A stretch of 64,000 bases of DNA from Castor canadensis (Eukaryota; Chordata; Mammalia; Rodentia; Castoridae), in assembly GCF_047511655.1 (NCBI RefSeq), contig NC_133392.1:27886001-27950000 (forward strand). The letters run 5' to 3'. This document shows, one piece after another, positions 47,706 to 59,703 of this stretch. The translations under genes were made by a program, and so were the position numbers. Below the pieces are notes generated by a model. That model was not told the DNA's origin. It saw only the letters and a program-made list of their open reading frames with translations, and made no database searches. The stretch's first letter is position 1, and each line of letters opens with the position of its first letter.

Positions 47706-48414
47706 TAGTTGGGGAGAGTCTCCTTCCAGTCCCTCTGCTGGGCCTTGATGGGAGCCTGGCGGGGACAAGGGGTTGGGGACCCTCCAAATACAGCGTGTGT
47801 GCAGAAGTGAAAGTGGCCCTTGGGGAGGGCAAGAAGGGGCCTGGGAGAAAGATGGAGTTCTGCTCCTTTGTGGGATGTGGGGTCTCAGGGATTGCTAGGA
47901 ATTCTCAGAGGGTCCAGGAAGCTGAGATCAAGTACCCCTGACCACCCAGGGCTGGGTGGGAGAGCCAAGAAGAGCCAAGAAGGCCAAGAGGCCACGATAG
48001 GGCAGACAGCATAAGTTTGGGAGAAGGGACTGGAGGCCAGCTGGAATTGAGAAGTGAGGCAAAGGATTGATGGCTCACTGACCTGCCCTTTGCCCCACTC
48101 CACCCCCAGCTAGATCAGGCCACTTGCCCTGTGTAGATTCCAGGTTGGGCCCCCACAGTCAGTGGGCCCCACAGGCATCCATGTTCTCCAACTGACTGAA
48201 ATGGCCCCTCTGCTCTTCCCCTGCACAGCCAGCTGGTGCTGGACCCTTTATGCCAGACATCTATGCTGTGCTGAATGACTGACTCAACTACTGCTCATCC
48301 TCTGTGGCCCTTCTAGAGGTCAATATGGAAGTGGTGCTGGGAGAGACCATCTTCCTGATTCTCTGGGCAGTGGGGCCCTCACAGTCCAAACTCTTGTGTC
48401 ACAATTATGTGAGT

Positions 48415-48520
48415 CCTGAGAGGGTATTTCAATTTCATCCAGCTCCTTTCCCTATTTACAAATGGGAAAACTGAGGGCCAGAGATGGCCAAGTGACTGGC
48501 CCAGGCCTCAAGAGAGCAGG
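48415..48520 (-). repeat. MIR-like SINE
   Basis: ttacaaatgggaaaactgag followed by gccaagtgactggccc. Confidence 0.5.
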
Positions 48521-48885
48521 CCTCAAGAGGGCAGGTACTAGGTGTGGGAGGCTGGGTTTGGTGGGTAGGAGTCTAAGCAGGGCCCCCAGAGACCCTTGTC
48601 CTTATCTTCTTCTCCTCCCTTTTGAGTGAGTAGAACCTTCCACTGTGATGAGATGGGACTCCCATGGTTTTGTTACATATGTAGCAAAAGGAACATTATC
48701 TGTGCAGGCTGAGTCTACCCACATGCGCCTTTAAAAAAAGAGTTTCAGCTAGCTGGTAGCAGAAGGGGCAGTCAGAGAGGATCACCAAGGAGCAGTCTCT
48801 GGCTGACAGCCAGCCAGAAAGCAGAGACTTCAATCTTACAACCACAAAGAATTTAATTCTGCCAGCAACAAGAATAAGCTTAGAG

Positions 48886-48958
48886 GGCTGGGGTCATGGC
48901 TCCTGGGTTCAATCACCAAATAAGGGAGGAAGGAAGGAAGGAAGGAAGATATGCAATG
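48886..48958 (+). repeat. Truncated ID-like fragment with GGAA microsatellite
   Basis: Short remnant ctggggtcatggctcctggg followed by about five GGAA units (48928-48950). Confidence 0.5.
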
Positions 48959-49789
48959 TGTTTTATTTAAAAAAAGAAAAAATCCAGGAATGAGCATGGA
49001 AGCAATTCCTCCTCAGAGAAGAGCCCAGGGTGGCCAATACCTTGACTTCAATCTCTGGGCCCCTAAGCAGTGAGTTCAGCTGAGCTTGCCTAGGCCTCTG
49101 CCCGGCACGAGTGGGCATTGTTTGAAGGGGCTAAGTTTGTGAAAAATGTGTAATTCAGCAGTAGGGAACAGATACACAAAGCCTAAGGGAAGGGGGGGTC
49201 TCAGGCACTCCTGTCATGGGGGCTGTATGAAAGTCTAGGGCTCTGTCCTGATGCCACCCCTTTTCCCCATACAAAATCCTTAGCGCTCCCTATTTCTTTC
49301 CCTGGGATCAAGTCCTTGCAAGCATCTTAATTTGTGTCCAGGTAGAGTGTGGAGCAGGATATAAGGTGCAGCGAGCTTACCTTTCCCAGGAATGGGGCCT
49401 GGCCAGGAGGAGACCCTATGGACTCAGGCAGAGCCTTCTAGCATGGGGGGCCCACAAGCAGAGAAGGCTGATATTTTGGCACCCTTTCAAACCTGAATTC
49501 ACCTCCCCCTCTCAAACCAGAGTTTTCAAAAATACTTATTCATGGGGCCTGAATGGATTCTGGTAAAAGAGATTTTGATTCCCACTGGAGGGATCGTTTT
49601 GTTTGAAGGTGGGGGAAGATCCGTGAACATTTTGCAGGTTATGGAAGGAGCCTCCAGTATGAAGCCCCATGTTAGTTCCACCATTTGTCTGGTTTACTTC
49701 AACAAAGCTTCAACAGCATTTGCTGGCTGAAAGCTGAGCTGGCCAGGCAGTGCTCAACCCAGCCCTACACATGGATTTGATCATGTAAC

Positions 49790-49885
49790 CTCCAGGTGGT
49801 TCTACTATTCCTGTTTTGCCCATGAGGAATGTGAGGTCCAGAGAGGTCCAGTCACGTGTCCTAAGTCACACAGCACATGAGGAGG
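49790..49885 (-). repeat. MIR-like SINE
   Basis: catgaggaatgtgaggtcca and cctaagtcacacagcac. Confidence 0.5.
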
Positions 49886-50439
49886 ATCAGAGCTCTCTGT
49901 GTCTCAGCAAGCCCAGTTGTTTTTTCTGGCTCTGCTTTGGGAGTATCCCAAGTGAATTCATCACAGGGCCTGATGGAAGTCTCCCCTGGCTCTGTGATGT
50001 CCTCTCTCATCCTCTTGACCTTGGACTCAGCGCTGTGTGGGAGCACTTTGGGGTTAATTTTACCAGGTACCAAGCCCTTCTTTGCCTATCAGGCAGATAC
50101 TACAATGGAAAGGAATCAGCCCTTCCTGATTCCCCTTCTCAAGCTATGCAGGACCCTTAGAGTCCCGCCCCAGGGGAGAGAACCCAGAGGCAGTGCCCTG
50201 CCAAGCAGCAATTCTGGAGCGCTGGGCAACCCCAGGTTCTGCAAGTGGGGGGAGGTGGGTAGGCGGACTCCTGGGCGCTGTCCCCCTGCTGCCGGGCGAA
50301 GAGTCATTTGGAGTGCGGATCCCCTCCAGAGGCTGGCTCTGTTGGCAAGAGGTGAGCCTTCTCCACTGTGAGCTTCAAGTCCCGCCGGCTTTCTGATCCT
50401 TATTTTTTTCACCCTCGAGGAACAAATGAACCTTCTGGG

Positions 50440-50790
50440 CTCTGGATGGAAGCAGGAGGATGCCTGGACGGGGCAGTGCTCCGTGGCGCACCTCGGGGAC
50501 GGGGACGGGGGCCTCAGGGCAGGGCTGGGCAGCGGCCACCAGGTGTGTGCAGTAGGCACCGAGGCCGACGGGCGCGTTTCCTAGGAGCAGCCAGCAGAGG
50601 GCGCCCGACGACCGGCGAAGAGGCCGCGCCGCTCCGGGAGGCAGGTGGGGGTGCGGCTGAGCCGGGGGTGCGGTGGGCGCGCGAGGAGGCCGGCGAGACC
50701 TGCTCCCCTAGGAGCTGGGGGCGGGGGTAGAAGGGCCGGGACCTCGCCGCTGCCGAGCGGTCCACGCTTCTTTTGAAGGAGGCGGCTGGG
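50440..50790. promoter_or_regulatory. Orphan CpG island with CTCF motif
   Basis: Dense CpGs far from any gene start; CTCF-type ccagcagagggcgc at 50591-50604 on the plus strand. Could be a promoter of an unannotated transcript or an insulator. Confidence 0.55.
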
Positions 50791-51289
50791 TGGGGACTTG
50801 GCCTCGCGGGGCCTTCCGAGGGCGAGTAGACCCTCCCCATCATCCCGCAGGGGAGCAGGGACTGCGGATCCCAGACTTGTGGCCTTGGTGCAGAATCCGG
50901 TGGGACCTCTTCCCCAGGCTCACCTCTAGTCAGGACTCTGTGCCTCAGTTACCCCCTGGGGGACTAGTGTCCATGCTCCTGGGAGCACCTAAACTGGGAG
51001 ACCGGAGATGACCTAGTGAGTGGGAACCAGTGTCTCGCCCCCTTCATTACCACCTTGTCTGCAGAGCTTGACGAGGAGAAGAAAGAGATGGGTGAGGAGA
51101 AAAGAGTGAGTGATGGAGGAAGAGGCAGCGTGGGGAGGCCAGGGCGGAGAGCACAGAGGACGGTAGGCAGGAACAGGAGCCCAGCCTCCTGGAGGGAGCC
51201 CTCCCGAGACCGGATTCATCTGCGCCTCCTCCCGGACTGTGCTCTGCACCATATCCTGGGATCCATTGCTTTCCCCTTGGCCCCTCTCC

Positions 51290-51375
51290 AGCCGCCATGA
51301 TTTATGGCTGGGCCAGGCCTGGCGACCTTGGACGGATAACTAATGACGGGTCAATAACGCTACAGAAAAAGTGAA
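51290..51375. promoter_or_regulatory. Candidate small conserved element with PBX-HOX site
   Basis: TGATTTATGG at 51298-51307 is a textbook PBX-HOX composite site; followed by ggataactaatgacgggtc and caataacgc. Confidence 0.45.
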
Positions 51376-52890
51376 GTGGTGAGGGGAGGAGGAACCATAA
51401 CTCCAGGTATCTCCCCTCTAATCTCCGTGCCTTTCATTGCAGTCCCCTTGCCAGGGACTCCCCAAGGCCTCTTGACAGGTTTGAGAGGTGTTGGTTAACA
51501 CAACTGAAATGGGAAAGGGGCAGAGGCCAGAACATATTAGAGAGACCCAGAGGTGGGTTACCTGAGGGTGAGGGAGATTGGTGGGGGACACTGGGAATAT
51601 GCCACCCTTCCATTCTGTAAACACGAGAAAGTCACTGGAAAGGGAAAGTGGGCACAAGGCAGGGCCCCTTTGGGGTTGGAGCCCTGTGCCCTTCACTTCT
51701 TTTTGCTCCCCTCCACTTGTCTCCCTCCCTGGCTATCTGTCTGGTGTCCTCTGTTCCCCCCTATTCCAAGTCCCCCACACCCCAGAGTGTTTCCTTTGGT
51801 CCTTCATTTGCCCCAGGGCTTTGCTTGCATGTGGGATGTGGAAAGAAGGACCAGTCTCTTAACTGCTATTGGGAGTGGACCAAAACCTCCTCCTCTTGGA
51901 TCTGTCAATTCCTCCCCACCCCCCCTCTCTATTTTTGACACCCTCTATATGGGCAGAGATGTGTGTGTGTGCAAAGCAGCAATTTAGGGTGGGGGTGGAG
52001 ACCTTAAATCTCTACCCATCACCATAATGCCTCACTCCAGCCTCTCACATTCCCCAGTTCCAAACCAAATTCACCATCTTCTACCATCTTGCTAGCTCAT
52101 CCAAGAAACCTGAGAGATCCTGGCTGCATTATTTTCAGGTTCCTGTACAAAAGAAAAATACAGAGCTCCTTTAAAAAAAAAAAAGTTTCAAGAGAGAGAC
52201 AGCAGCATATTAAACCAAGCATGGGGCTCTTGGAAATGCAAGGCCCGGTGGAACTGCACAGGTCACATGACACTGAAGTCAGCCCTGGCAGTTACCTCCT
52301 TCAAGCTTCATTCCCATCCAGTAACTTCCTGCTAAGCTAGTTCAGTTCTCATGGGTCTGTCACTATCTCTGTGCTGGCCTCCAGCTGCCAGCCTCTTGGT
52401 CAGTCTGGGAGGTCTCATTGCTACCACTCACCCCACGCCGTTCACTTGGACTGTTTGGCCCCAAACATTCCCTACACTTTCCTCTTTCCATATTTTTTGC
52501 TTAGAATTCAATTCCTCTAGAAACTTCACTCTTCTTTGGTCGTCTCCTCCAGGAAGACTCTTGATCTTCACATCACAAACTATGTATTTGGGCCAAGGTA
52601 CAAATCACCTTTACACATAGCCATTTGGCCCCTCTGGTAAACCTGACATTCTAGAAGAGAGAGATGGTGTCAAAGTCATCATCAGAATTCCTCCAGAACC
52701 TCGCTGACACCTGCATGATAGGGCACTGTGCATGGGGGTGTGTTTGGACACCATGGGTCTTGTGCACAGAGCAGTGTGCAGGGCCAGTGTTCACGCACAA
52801 GCATCCTCTGCTTGTGGGTATACTATTTCTATCCTGGTGCATGTGCAGCCACATGTGCAGGGATGTATGTGGTTTCCACATATTTATTCA

Positions 52891-53111
52891 TTGTAGGAGT
52901 GGGGTTTGAATCCAAGGCTTCCCACTTGCAAAGCAGGTGCTTACAAAGCAGGCGCTCTACTGCTTGAGCCACACCTTCAGTCCATTTTGCTCTGGTTATT
53001 TTGGAGATGGGATCTCCTGAACTATTTGCAGGGGCTGGCCTTGAGGCATGATCCCCCAATCTCAAGTTTCCAAGTAGCCAGGACTACAGGGATGAGCCAC
53101 TGGTGCCCAGC
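52891..53111 (-). repeat. B1-ID dimer SINE
   Basis: Antisense dimer; the ID part carries a small duplication (gcaaagcaggtgc / acaaagcaggcgc). Confidence 0.82.
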
Positions 53112-53256
53112 TTATTTTTTATGAGATAGGGTCTTGCTATGTAGCCCAGGCTGACCTAAAACTCACTAGGTAGCCCAAGCTGGCCTCAAACTTGGAATCC
53201 TCCTCCCTCAGCCTCCTAAGTGCTAGGATTATAGGTGTGCACCAGTACACCCAGCT
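53112..53256 (-). repeat. B1 SINE monomer with internal duplication
   Basis: Antisense B1 with two successive gtagcccaRgctg blocks, the 29-bp internal duplication of classical rodent B1. Confidence 0.82.
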
Positions 53257-53499
53257 TCTAAGTGATTTCTGTAGGCGTGCGGCAGGAATGGGATGCCTGG
53301 GTATATGTGGCTATGCATGCACCCAGATCTGGGTGGTAGAAGTATACTTATGCATGGCACAAAAGGACGTTTGTGTGCATGGTCCTGTGAGGCTGGGGTT
53401 GTCCCTGGACAAGAGCTGCAGGTGTATGGTGCAAGGACACAGGAGGCTAGTGTGTGCAGGCCATGTGTGTGCACAGCTGCGTGTCCTGGCCTTAGGCAG

Positions 53500-53875
53500 G
53501 CCAGACAGCTAGTGCGCCCCCTGCGGCCGTTGGGCGCATCGCTTTGTTCCTCCGCCGCGGCGGCGGCTGGACGCTGCCTGGCCTGGGTGTCTCTGGCCCC
53601 GCTGCGATTGGCGGCCGGGCAGCAGCGAACTCGGCTCCCTCCCGAGCGGGCGGAGCCGGATCAACTCCCGTTACCGGCGCGGGGTGGGTAGGGGTGGGGG
53701 GTGTGAGTGTGTGGGGGCGGGGGGGCGCCAGGCCATCCATCTTCTGTTATTACAGCGTAATGGGGCTGCTCGGGCGCCCGCCCATTTGTCATCGGCCTCG
53801 TTCGCTGATAACGGGCATTTGTCATCACTTTCCTCTGCGCCAATGTCATCAGCGCCACTGACAGCGGCGGGGCGG
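53500..53875. promoter_or_regulatory. Orphan CpG-rich candidate regulatory element
   Basis: Begins with a CTCF-type site on the minus strand (53514-53527), CpG-dense, with three TGTCATC copies, one TGACAG and a GATA-type gctgataac. Confidence 0.55.
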
Positions 53876-54954
53876 GGGGTGCGCACATGCACATGGGCCT
53901 GCTGGACACGCGTTCGTGCACATACATACACACGTGCACACGGAACCTGAGGGGACACACTGGTCCTGGAGGGCTCATGTCCCTGTGCGTGAATCAGAGC
54001 TCCTTGGAGATGGACACACATACAGCTGTGCTCAGAACAGACTCATCGGTCAAGCAGATATTCCCAGCTGCAGGTCCTGCTCCCCAGCTGAGGAGGCTGT
54101 GGGGCGGGGGTTAATGGCAGCTCGAGTGTAGGTGGCCCTCTGCCAGCTTCTTATGTGCACACGTGTGACATCCGCTACCAGCATTTATTGAGCCACCACA
54201 GGCTCTACAGGCTTGTGTGTGACTGTGTGTCTTAGTGGTAGCACAGAGAAAGCCAAAAGGTCACATTCAGGACTCAGATGCAAGGACTTTGGGAGAGTTC
54301 ACAGGAAAGAATGGCCAGGTAGTTGATGATGGGTCTTAGAAAAAAACTTCCTTGGCTCCCTCCAGGGGCAGTGTAACTCAGTAGTCACTCTTCTCAGGCT
54401 CTGAGCCTAGGCTGATCTGCAGCAAGAGGGACTCAGGAAAGACTCCAGAAAGAACTTCTTATCTGGAAGGGCTGCAAGGCAGACTGGGACAAGGATGCTA
54501 CCGGTATCTAAGAGAGGAGCTTGTAAGGAAAGACGACCCCTTGTCTATGTCCTGTGCCCTCTGGGTGGGACAGGTGTGAACCCACCTGGGGCATGGCTAT
54601 GTCTTCACAATGCTGCTTTGTAGCACAATCACCTCAAGGTGGCATAGGGTATTCCATTAATCATTATTAGGCAGAACTGCACCCCCTGGTTGCTTGGCAC
54701 ATATTAGGTGTTCAATAAGTAGCTATTAAATGAATAAATGAACACAGGGTGTATATGGGAGCAGGGGAGGGTCTTCCTCATCTGTACCAGAATGGCCACC
54801 AGCTAGTGATGGCCCAGATCTCATCTCATACCTTCCCCTTGACTCTCCTCCTCATTCCTTCTGCAGCCCCCCAAATTCCCTTTTCCCCCTAGCCTCTCCC
54901 TCTTGGGCAGAGGAGGAGGGGTAGAGGGAAGGTCCCCTGGCAGAGCAGGGCTTG

Positions 54955-55275
54955 CTTGTTCCTTGTAAATGAAGACCATAATTAACATTAAATTAAGGTA
55001 ATACAAATGAAGGCAACATAGAGGCTGACAAGATGAGCGTTTGGGGAGGCAATGGGGAGAAGTGATTCATATTTTTAATTTACTGTACGGATGGGCCGTG
55101 TGGCTGGGGAGCGGGCGGCTCACATGGAGGGGGTGTCGCCCCGCGATGTTTGCTGGGCTCTGAGCAAGCACACAATGACTATTAAACTCAACTGTCCATA
55201 TAATGGGACAGATTCGACACGATGACGCCCACCGAAGCACCAGTAGCTGGCCGACCAGGCTGTAAATTCTGTCTA
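54955..55275. promoter_or_regulatory. Candidate conserved enhancer
   Basis: cataattaac, attaaattaagg and taatacaaat in 54978-55009, then tttttaatttac, actattaaactc and a CpG-rich right end. Unique sequence. Confidence 0.5.
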
Positions 55276-55584
55276 TGCTGCACCCACCTGCCCACCTGCC
55301 TGCCTAGCTAGCCATCCCCAGGGCAGGGCAGACACAGTCCCCAAGGACCTGAAACGGCCGTGGACCTGGGGAATCCTAGCGACTAAGATGACTCAAGCTC
55401 CTTGCTGCGCTGTGCTCAGGACTGGGGTGCTGGAAACATGTCCTGCACGTGCTGGGGTGAGAAGGGCGGGAGCCCGCTGCTCAGGCTGGACCTGGATGCC
55501 AGGAGGAGATGGGGCACCGTGGCCCCACAGGTGGTGTTCTGGGAACAGAAGACACTAGTGTCCTGTTCCAGAGAGAGGAATTAG

Positions 55585-55735
55585 CCATTGTCGCTATCAT
55601 CATCATTTACCAAGCACCTACTATGCACCAACCTCTAGCCATTACCATCTTCCAAGTCCTCACAAGCAGCCTGCAGGAGGCTGTCACTTGTACTTTACAC
55701 ATGAGGAAACTCAAGCTGAGAGACAGGGAGTGATG
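55585..55735 (-). repeat. MIR-like SINE
   Basis: agcacctactatgcacca and cacatgaggaaactcaagc. Confidence 0.55.
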
Positions 55736-55974
55736 TGGTCACTCACACGACCTCATCCCATACTCCCTGAGCCCTGGAGGTGACCTTCGATCCTGCAAAC
55801 TCTGTACAAGGCATGAAGGCTGACAGCCCACCACCTCTCACCAAGTGCTCTGGACCCTGAGGCCTTAGACCTGGAGCCCTCTGGGGACAGGGCTGTGTGA
55901 GTGTGCCAGGCACGCACTCTTACTCTCACCACAGCCAGAAGAAAGGTGTCAACACATCCCAGGCGGGCAGGCGG

Positions 55975-56215
55975 GATTCCTGCTTACTCACTCTGCAAAC
56001 AGAGCCGAAAGATGCTCGTCCCTGGGATGAGAGACGCAAGTGTAATTTAGGTTTTGATATTATGAAAGTCTCGCTGCTCTAAAACAGCGGGGCACTCGGT
56101 GCCTCATTAATAAAGGATAAACTCGGAATCTATTTACAAGGCGCTTTTTGGGGTTATTTACTCTCCAATATACATATGTAATGTTGCACATACTTACCGC
56201 TAGGTACAGCTCATC
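55975..56215. promoter_or_regulatory. Candidate conserved enhancer
   Basis: gtgtaatttagg, cctcattaataaagg, ctatttacaaggcgc and ggttatttactc in unique sequence; HOX/FOX-like cores. Confidence 0.45.
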
Positions 56216-56839
56216 CTTCCAGCTTGGGCCTCCCAGCTGCCCCGGGGAGGGGGTATCCCTCCAGGGAGCAGAGGGTCACTAGGGAAAAGGGGAAGCTGAG
56301 GACCCACCCTAGGCGTGACAGGCCCCATGGAGAGGTAGTCACAGAACCATGGAGCTGGAAGTAGAAGGGCAGAGGTGTACCCAACTGTCCCCCTCCAGCC
56401 CCTGCCCTTCCTGAAATCTCCTTGTGCTACCAGCCCTGTTATCTCCAAGGCCAGCTCCCCTAAAGATAAGAAACAGCTTAAACTCCTCTGTCAGGCATTG
56501 GAGGCCCTCCCTCCCCTGGGACTTCCCCCCTTCCTGAGACCAGCCTGGCCAGATCTCAGCTTCTATTGCCTCACCTCAGTTCCTCTCAGCAGGATGTCCT
56601 GGGCAACACTACACACATCCTATGCCACTCTGTCACGATCTTGCCACCCTACCACCCTGTGCCCACAGAACCTGGACTTGGCAAAATCTTCCTTGAACCA
56701 ACATGGAATCCCTCTCCTGGCTCCTGGTGCCCATTAGCCCAGCCATGGTGGGAATCAGTTTTGTCCAGCTGCCCAGCTTTTACCTTGCTCCACAGTGCCA
56801 ATTAGCCTGGACATCACTTAGTGGATGAGTCTGGGCAGC

Positions 56840-56945
56840 CATCCTATGTGGTAGGATGCTTTTTATAAGTAAGGAACTGAGGTCAAGAAACTTACCCAGT
56901 GCCACACAATCAGTAAGCAGTTGCAACCAGGATTTGGATTCTTAC
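56840..56945 (-). repeat. MIR-like SINE
   Basis: aaggaactgaggtcaagaaac and gccacacaatcagtaag. Confidence 0.5.
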
Positions 56946-57271
56946 CCCCATAAGCCTCCTCCAGTTCCTGGGCTTTTGCTGCCCATCCTAGGTCCTCTGC
57001 TGAGCGTGGGCTCCAATCAGCCTGTGGCTTCCAATGCGGAGTGTGGATTTCCTCTCACTGGACCATCACTCCGAGTCACTTATCACCCACCACCTGCAGC
57101 CTTGGGCCTGGGTGGTTGTAGATGTACGAGGAAGTAGATGCCCCTGCCTTTTTCAAAGATCCTGGTAATTCACAGGGGAGCAGGGCTGCCCACATGCATG
57201 TGCCCAGTTGGGGATTGTGACTTCATGTGCTTGTCAGGAAGGTGTGGCGAGGGCTCCATCTGCGGATGGTG

Positions 57272-57290
57272 ATGTGTGTGTGTGTGTGTC
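57272..57290. repeat. TG microsatellite
   Basis: About eight TG units after ggtga. Confidence 0.75.
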
Positions 57291-57634
57291 AGAGTGCGTA
57301 TGTATGGGGGTTTGGGAGAGGCAATGCCTGGCCAGCTTGGAACAAGGAGACATCTGGTGGCCAGTAGGAGACCTGCATTCCACCCCACACCCCCACTCCC
57401 TGCAGGAGTCCTGGGTAGAGGTGTCAGGTCTACCTACTCTCTTGGGAATCCCTGATGGGGTCCAGGACATTAACACCCTTGGGGTGGAGCTGGTGGCTGC
57501 TCCACAACTCCATGCATGGGACTCAGTGAGAAGAGAGCTGGTTCTTGAGTCTCCTTCTAATCTTTAAAGTTGGGGAAGAGTTGACCCAGAGGGTCAGGAC
57601 AGGGGGAGGATGGTGATCAGGAGGATCTGATCCA

Positions 57635-57725
57635 TCATTGGTGGACAATGAGCCGTCACTCTCCTAATTGAAGATGTAATTACAGCAAATACATTCTGGT
57701 CTGAGAATGAATGGTGGAGGGCAGG
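57635..57725. promoter_or_regulatory. Candidate small conserved element
   Basis: ggacaatgag (SOX), ctaattg and TAATTA at 57677-57682 within 45 bp. Confidence 0.4.
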
Positions 57726-58639
57726 AAGGCACCTTGTGGCCAGCAGCCAGGAGATGCCTCTTTCCCAAAGCTCCTCCCTCAGCTGGGGAATCCTTCCCTC
57801 AGCAGCCCCGAGTAGGTTACAGGGCACCTTGGTGCCTCCAGACAGGAAGGGATTGTGACTGGAGTTGAGGGGCCAGTCAAGGGCCAGGGGCTGCTGATGC
57901 CTGTGGCATGGGGTAGGGCAGGGAAGGAGTTGGCATCTCTGATGAGCAGAACAGAGCACAAAGCAGGATTTCTAGGTACACCTGCTTAGGGTAATTGGAC
58001 CATGGTCAAGGCCCTACAGGGTGGGTTCAGGGGTGAGCCTGGGAGGCTAAGCCTACGCACAAGGAACCACAACTCTGGTGTATCATGTTGTTTTGGTCTG
58101 GTACAAATTCAGGGACCAGGACAGGGTGGGTAGGGACTCTATTGAGTGCTGGTTTATCCTTCCCTGGGAGTCAGTGTACAGGGCAGGCGACCAGCTACCC
58201 AAAGTGAGAAGAGATGGCCTCTGACCAACCTGGTTTCTGCTGTTCCCTCCTTTATCACGCAGGTGCCAGGCCCCTACCTGGGACCACATGTAAGTTGTGG
58301 ATACTGATTGTCCCAGGAAGGCCTGATGTTTGGGACACTTTCTTCTCCTAAGGGTTCCAAGGCCTGTTTGCGGAGGCCCCAGCTCCACTTACCCTCCGGG
58401 AAAACCCTGAGTACAGGCTCAAATCTCTTTGAGGTCAGCCAGATCTGCAATCACCCCAGGGCCAAGGCGGGAAGGCCTGCTCTGATGAGGAGCTTGGTGG
58501 CTTCAGCTACATCTGCTGTGGTGGCCCCTAACCAGGTCTTTCAGAGTGTGTGGGCTGACCCCAGGGAACAGAGGATGGGTGGGGAATGGTGGGGAGCTGG
58601 GCAGGCAGGCAGAGGGGAGGGAGGGAAGGCCACTGACAG

Positions 58640-58800
58640 CAGAACAAATGCTTGTAATTTTATAACCAATCTCAGCGTGTCCGTGGGGGGCCGTTTGTGC
58701 CTCCACTCAGGACCAATCAGCCTGACAGAGCTATGAGTCTGCCTGAGTGAGTGTGAGCAGCTCCCCCCAACGCCACTTAACTGCAATATCATTACCCACC
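58640..58800. promoter_or_regulatory. Candidate element with paired CCAAT boxes
   Basis: CCAAT at 58666-58670 and 58713-58717 in the same direction, plus cctgacagag and tgcaatatcattac. Confidence 0.4.
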
Positions 58801-59319
58801 CAGCCCAAGACCAACCAGAGAGGAGGGGCTGCAGGGAAGGGGGTCCCAGGCTGAGCCAGAGTAGAGCTGAACCAGGCTGGATCCTGGGCTGGGGCCTAGA
58901 GGGTGAGGGCACTGGGGATTTGGAGACCTGGTGGGCTAGAGGAAGGGGGAGGAAGAAGGCAGAATTCCAGGAAACAAACAGTAAACACCAATGAGTGCTG
59001 AAAATTTAGTGGGGAGAGGGCACAGCCCCTGCCCTCAAAGGGCTTGCAATCTGCTCTGGGCTGCTGGGGAGATTACAGATGGATAGGCCCTGGGGAAGGT
59101 GGGCATGCAGAGAGAAGTGCCCTGAGGATAAGGAAGCTGAAGAGAACAAGCAAGACAGGACAAGAAAGGCAGAGCTGCAGAGTCAACCTGGCATGGGCCA
59201 GGGACTGGAGGAAGAGAGGGAGGGAGAACGAGAGAAACTTCCAGAGTGCATGTAGACAGATGGGAGAGAGAGACACCACCCACGGGAGATGCCGGCCAGC
59301 AGTGGATATTATAGGATGG

Positions 59320-59470
59320 CCTTGCTGGATATCTGGCTCTGGGGATGGCCGTGTGCCCATTAGTCTCTCTAATTGTCAAAAATCTAATTTAGTGTCTGGA
59401 GCCCAGGCCGGCCTCGGGTTAAATGGAGGGAGGCAGGCCTAGCCATAAATCTGCCCTCCCAGCATGGGCT
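59320..59470. promoter_or_regulatory. Candidate conserved element
   Basis: cccattagtc, tctctaattgtcaa and atctaatttag within 60 bp of unique sequence. Confidence 0.4.
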
Positions 59471-59703
59471 GGTGCTAACTCTGCAGTTAAGTGAAGGGGT
59501 GAGGAGGGCTCAGGAGAGGGTGTCCTTGGTGACCCTGTGTGCCAGCCCCCGTGAGCTAGGTCACAGCCAGGTCCTCCTCTCTGGCAGGAGGAAAGGGCTT
59601 GCTTGGGCCTTGCTTCAGCCATCCAGGGGAAGTGCCTCAAGTCTGAGGTGAGCTCAGAATCAGCTGAGTCTCTTGGGTGCAGCTGGGACTCTAAAACCAT
59701 GAG

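Noticed and set aside
49877-50559. Opposed 164- and 147-codon frames near the orphan CpG island
   Set aside because: Open because of high GC; no conserved motif; the two frames overlap on opposite strands.
51312-51323. 12-bp palindrome gccaggcctggc
   Set aside because: Short GC palindrome expected by chance in 64 kb; no added context.
53293-54021. Several 100-130-codon frames in the CpG-rich element
   Set aside because: Low-complexity Ala/Pro/Arg products on both strands, typical of CpG-rich non-coding DNA.
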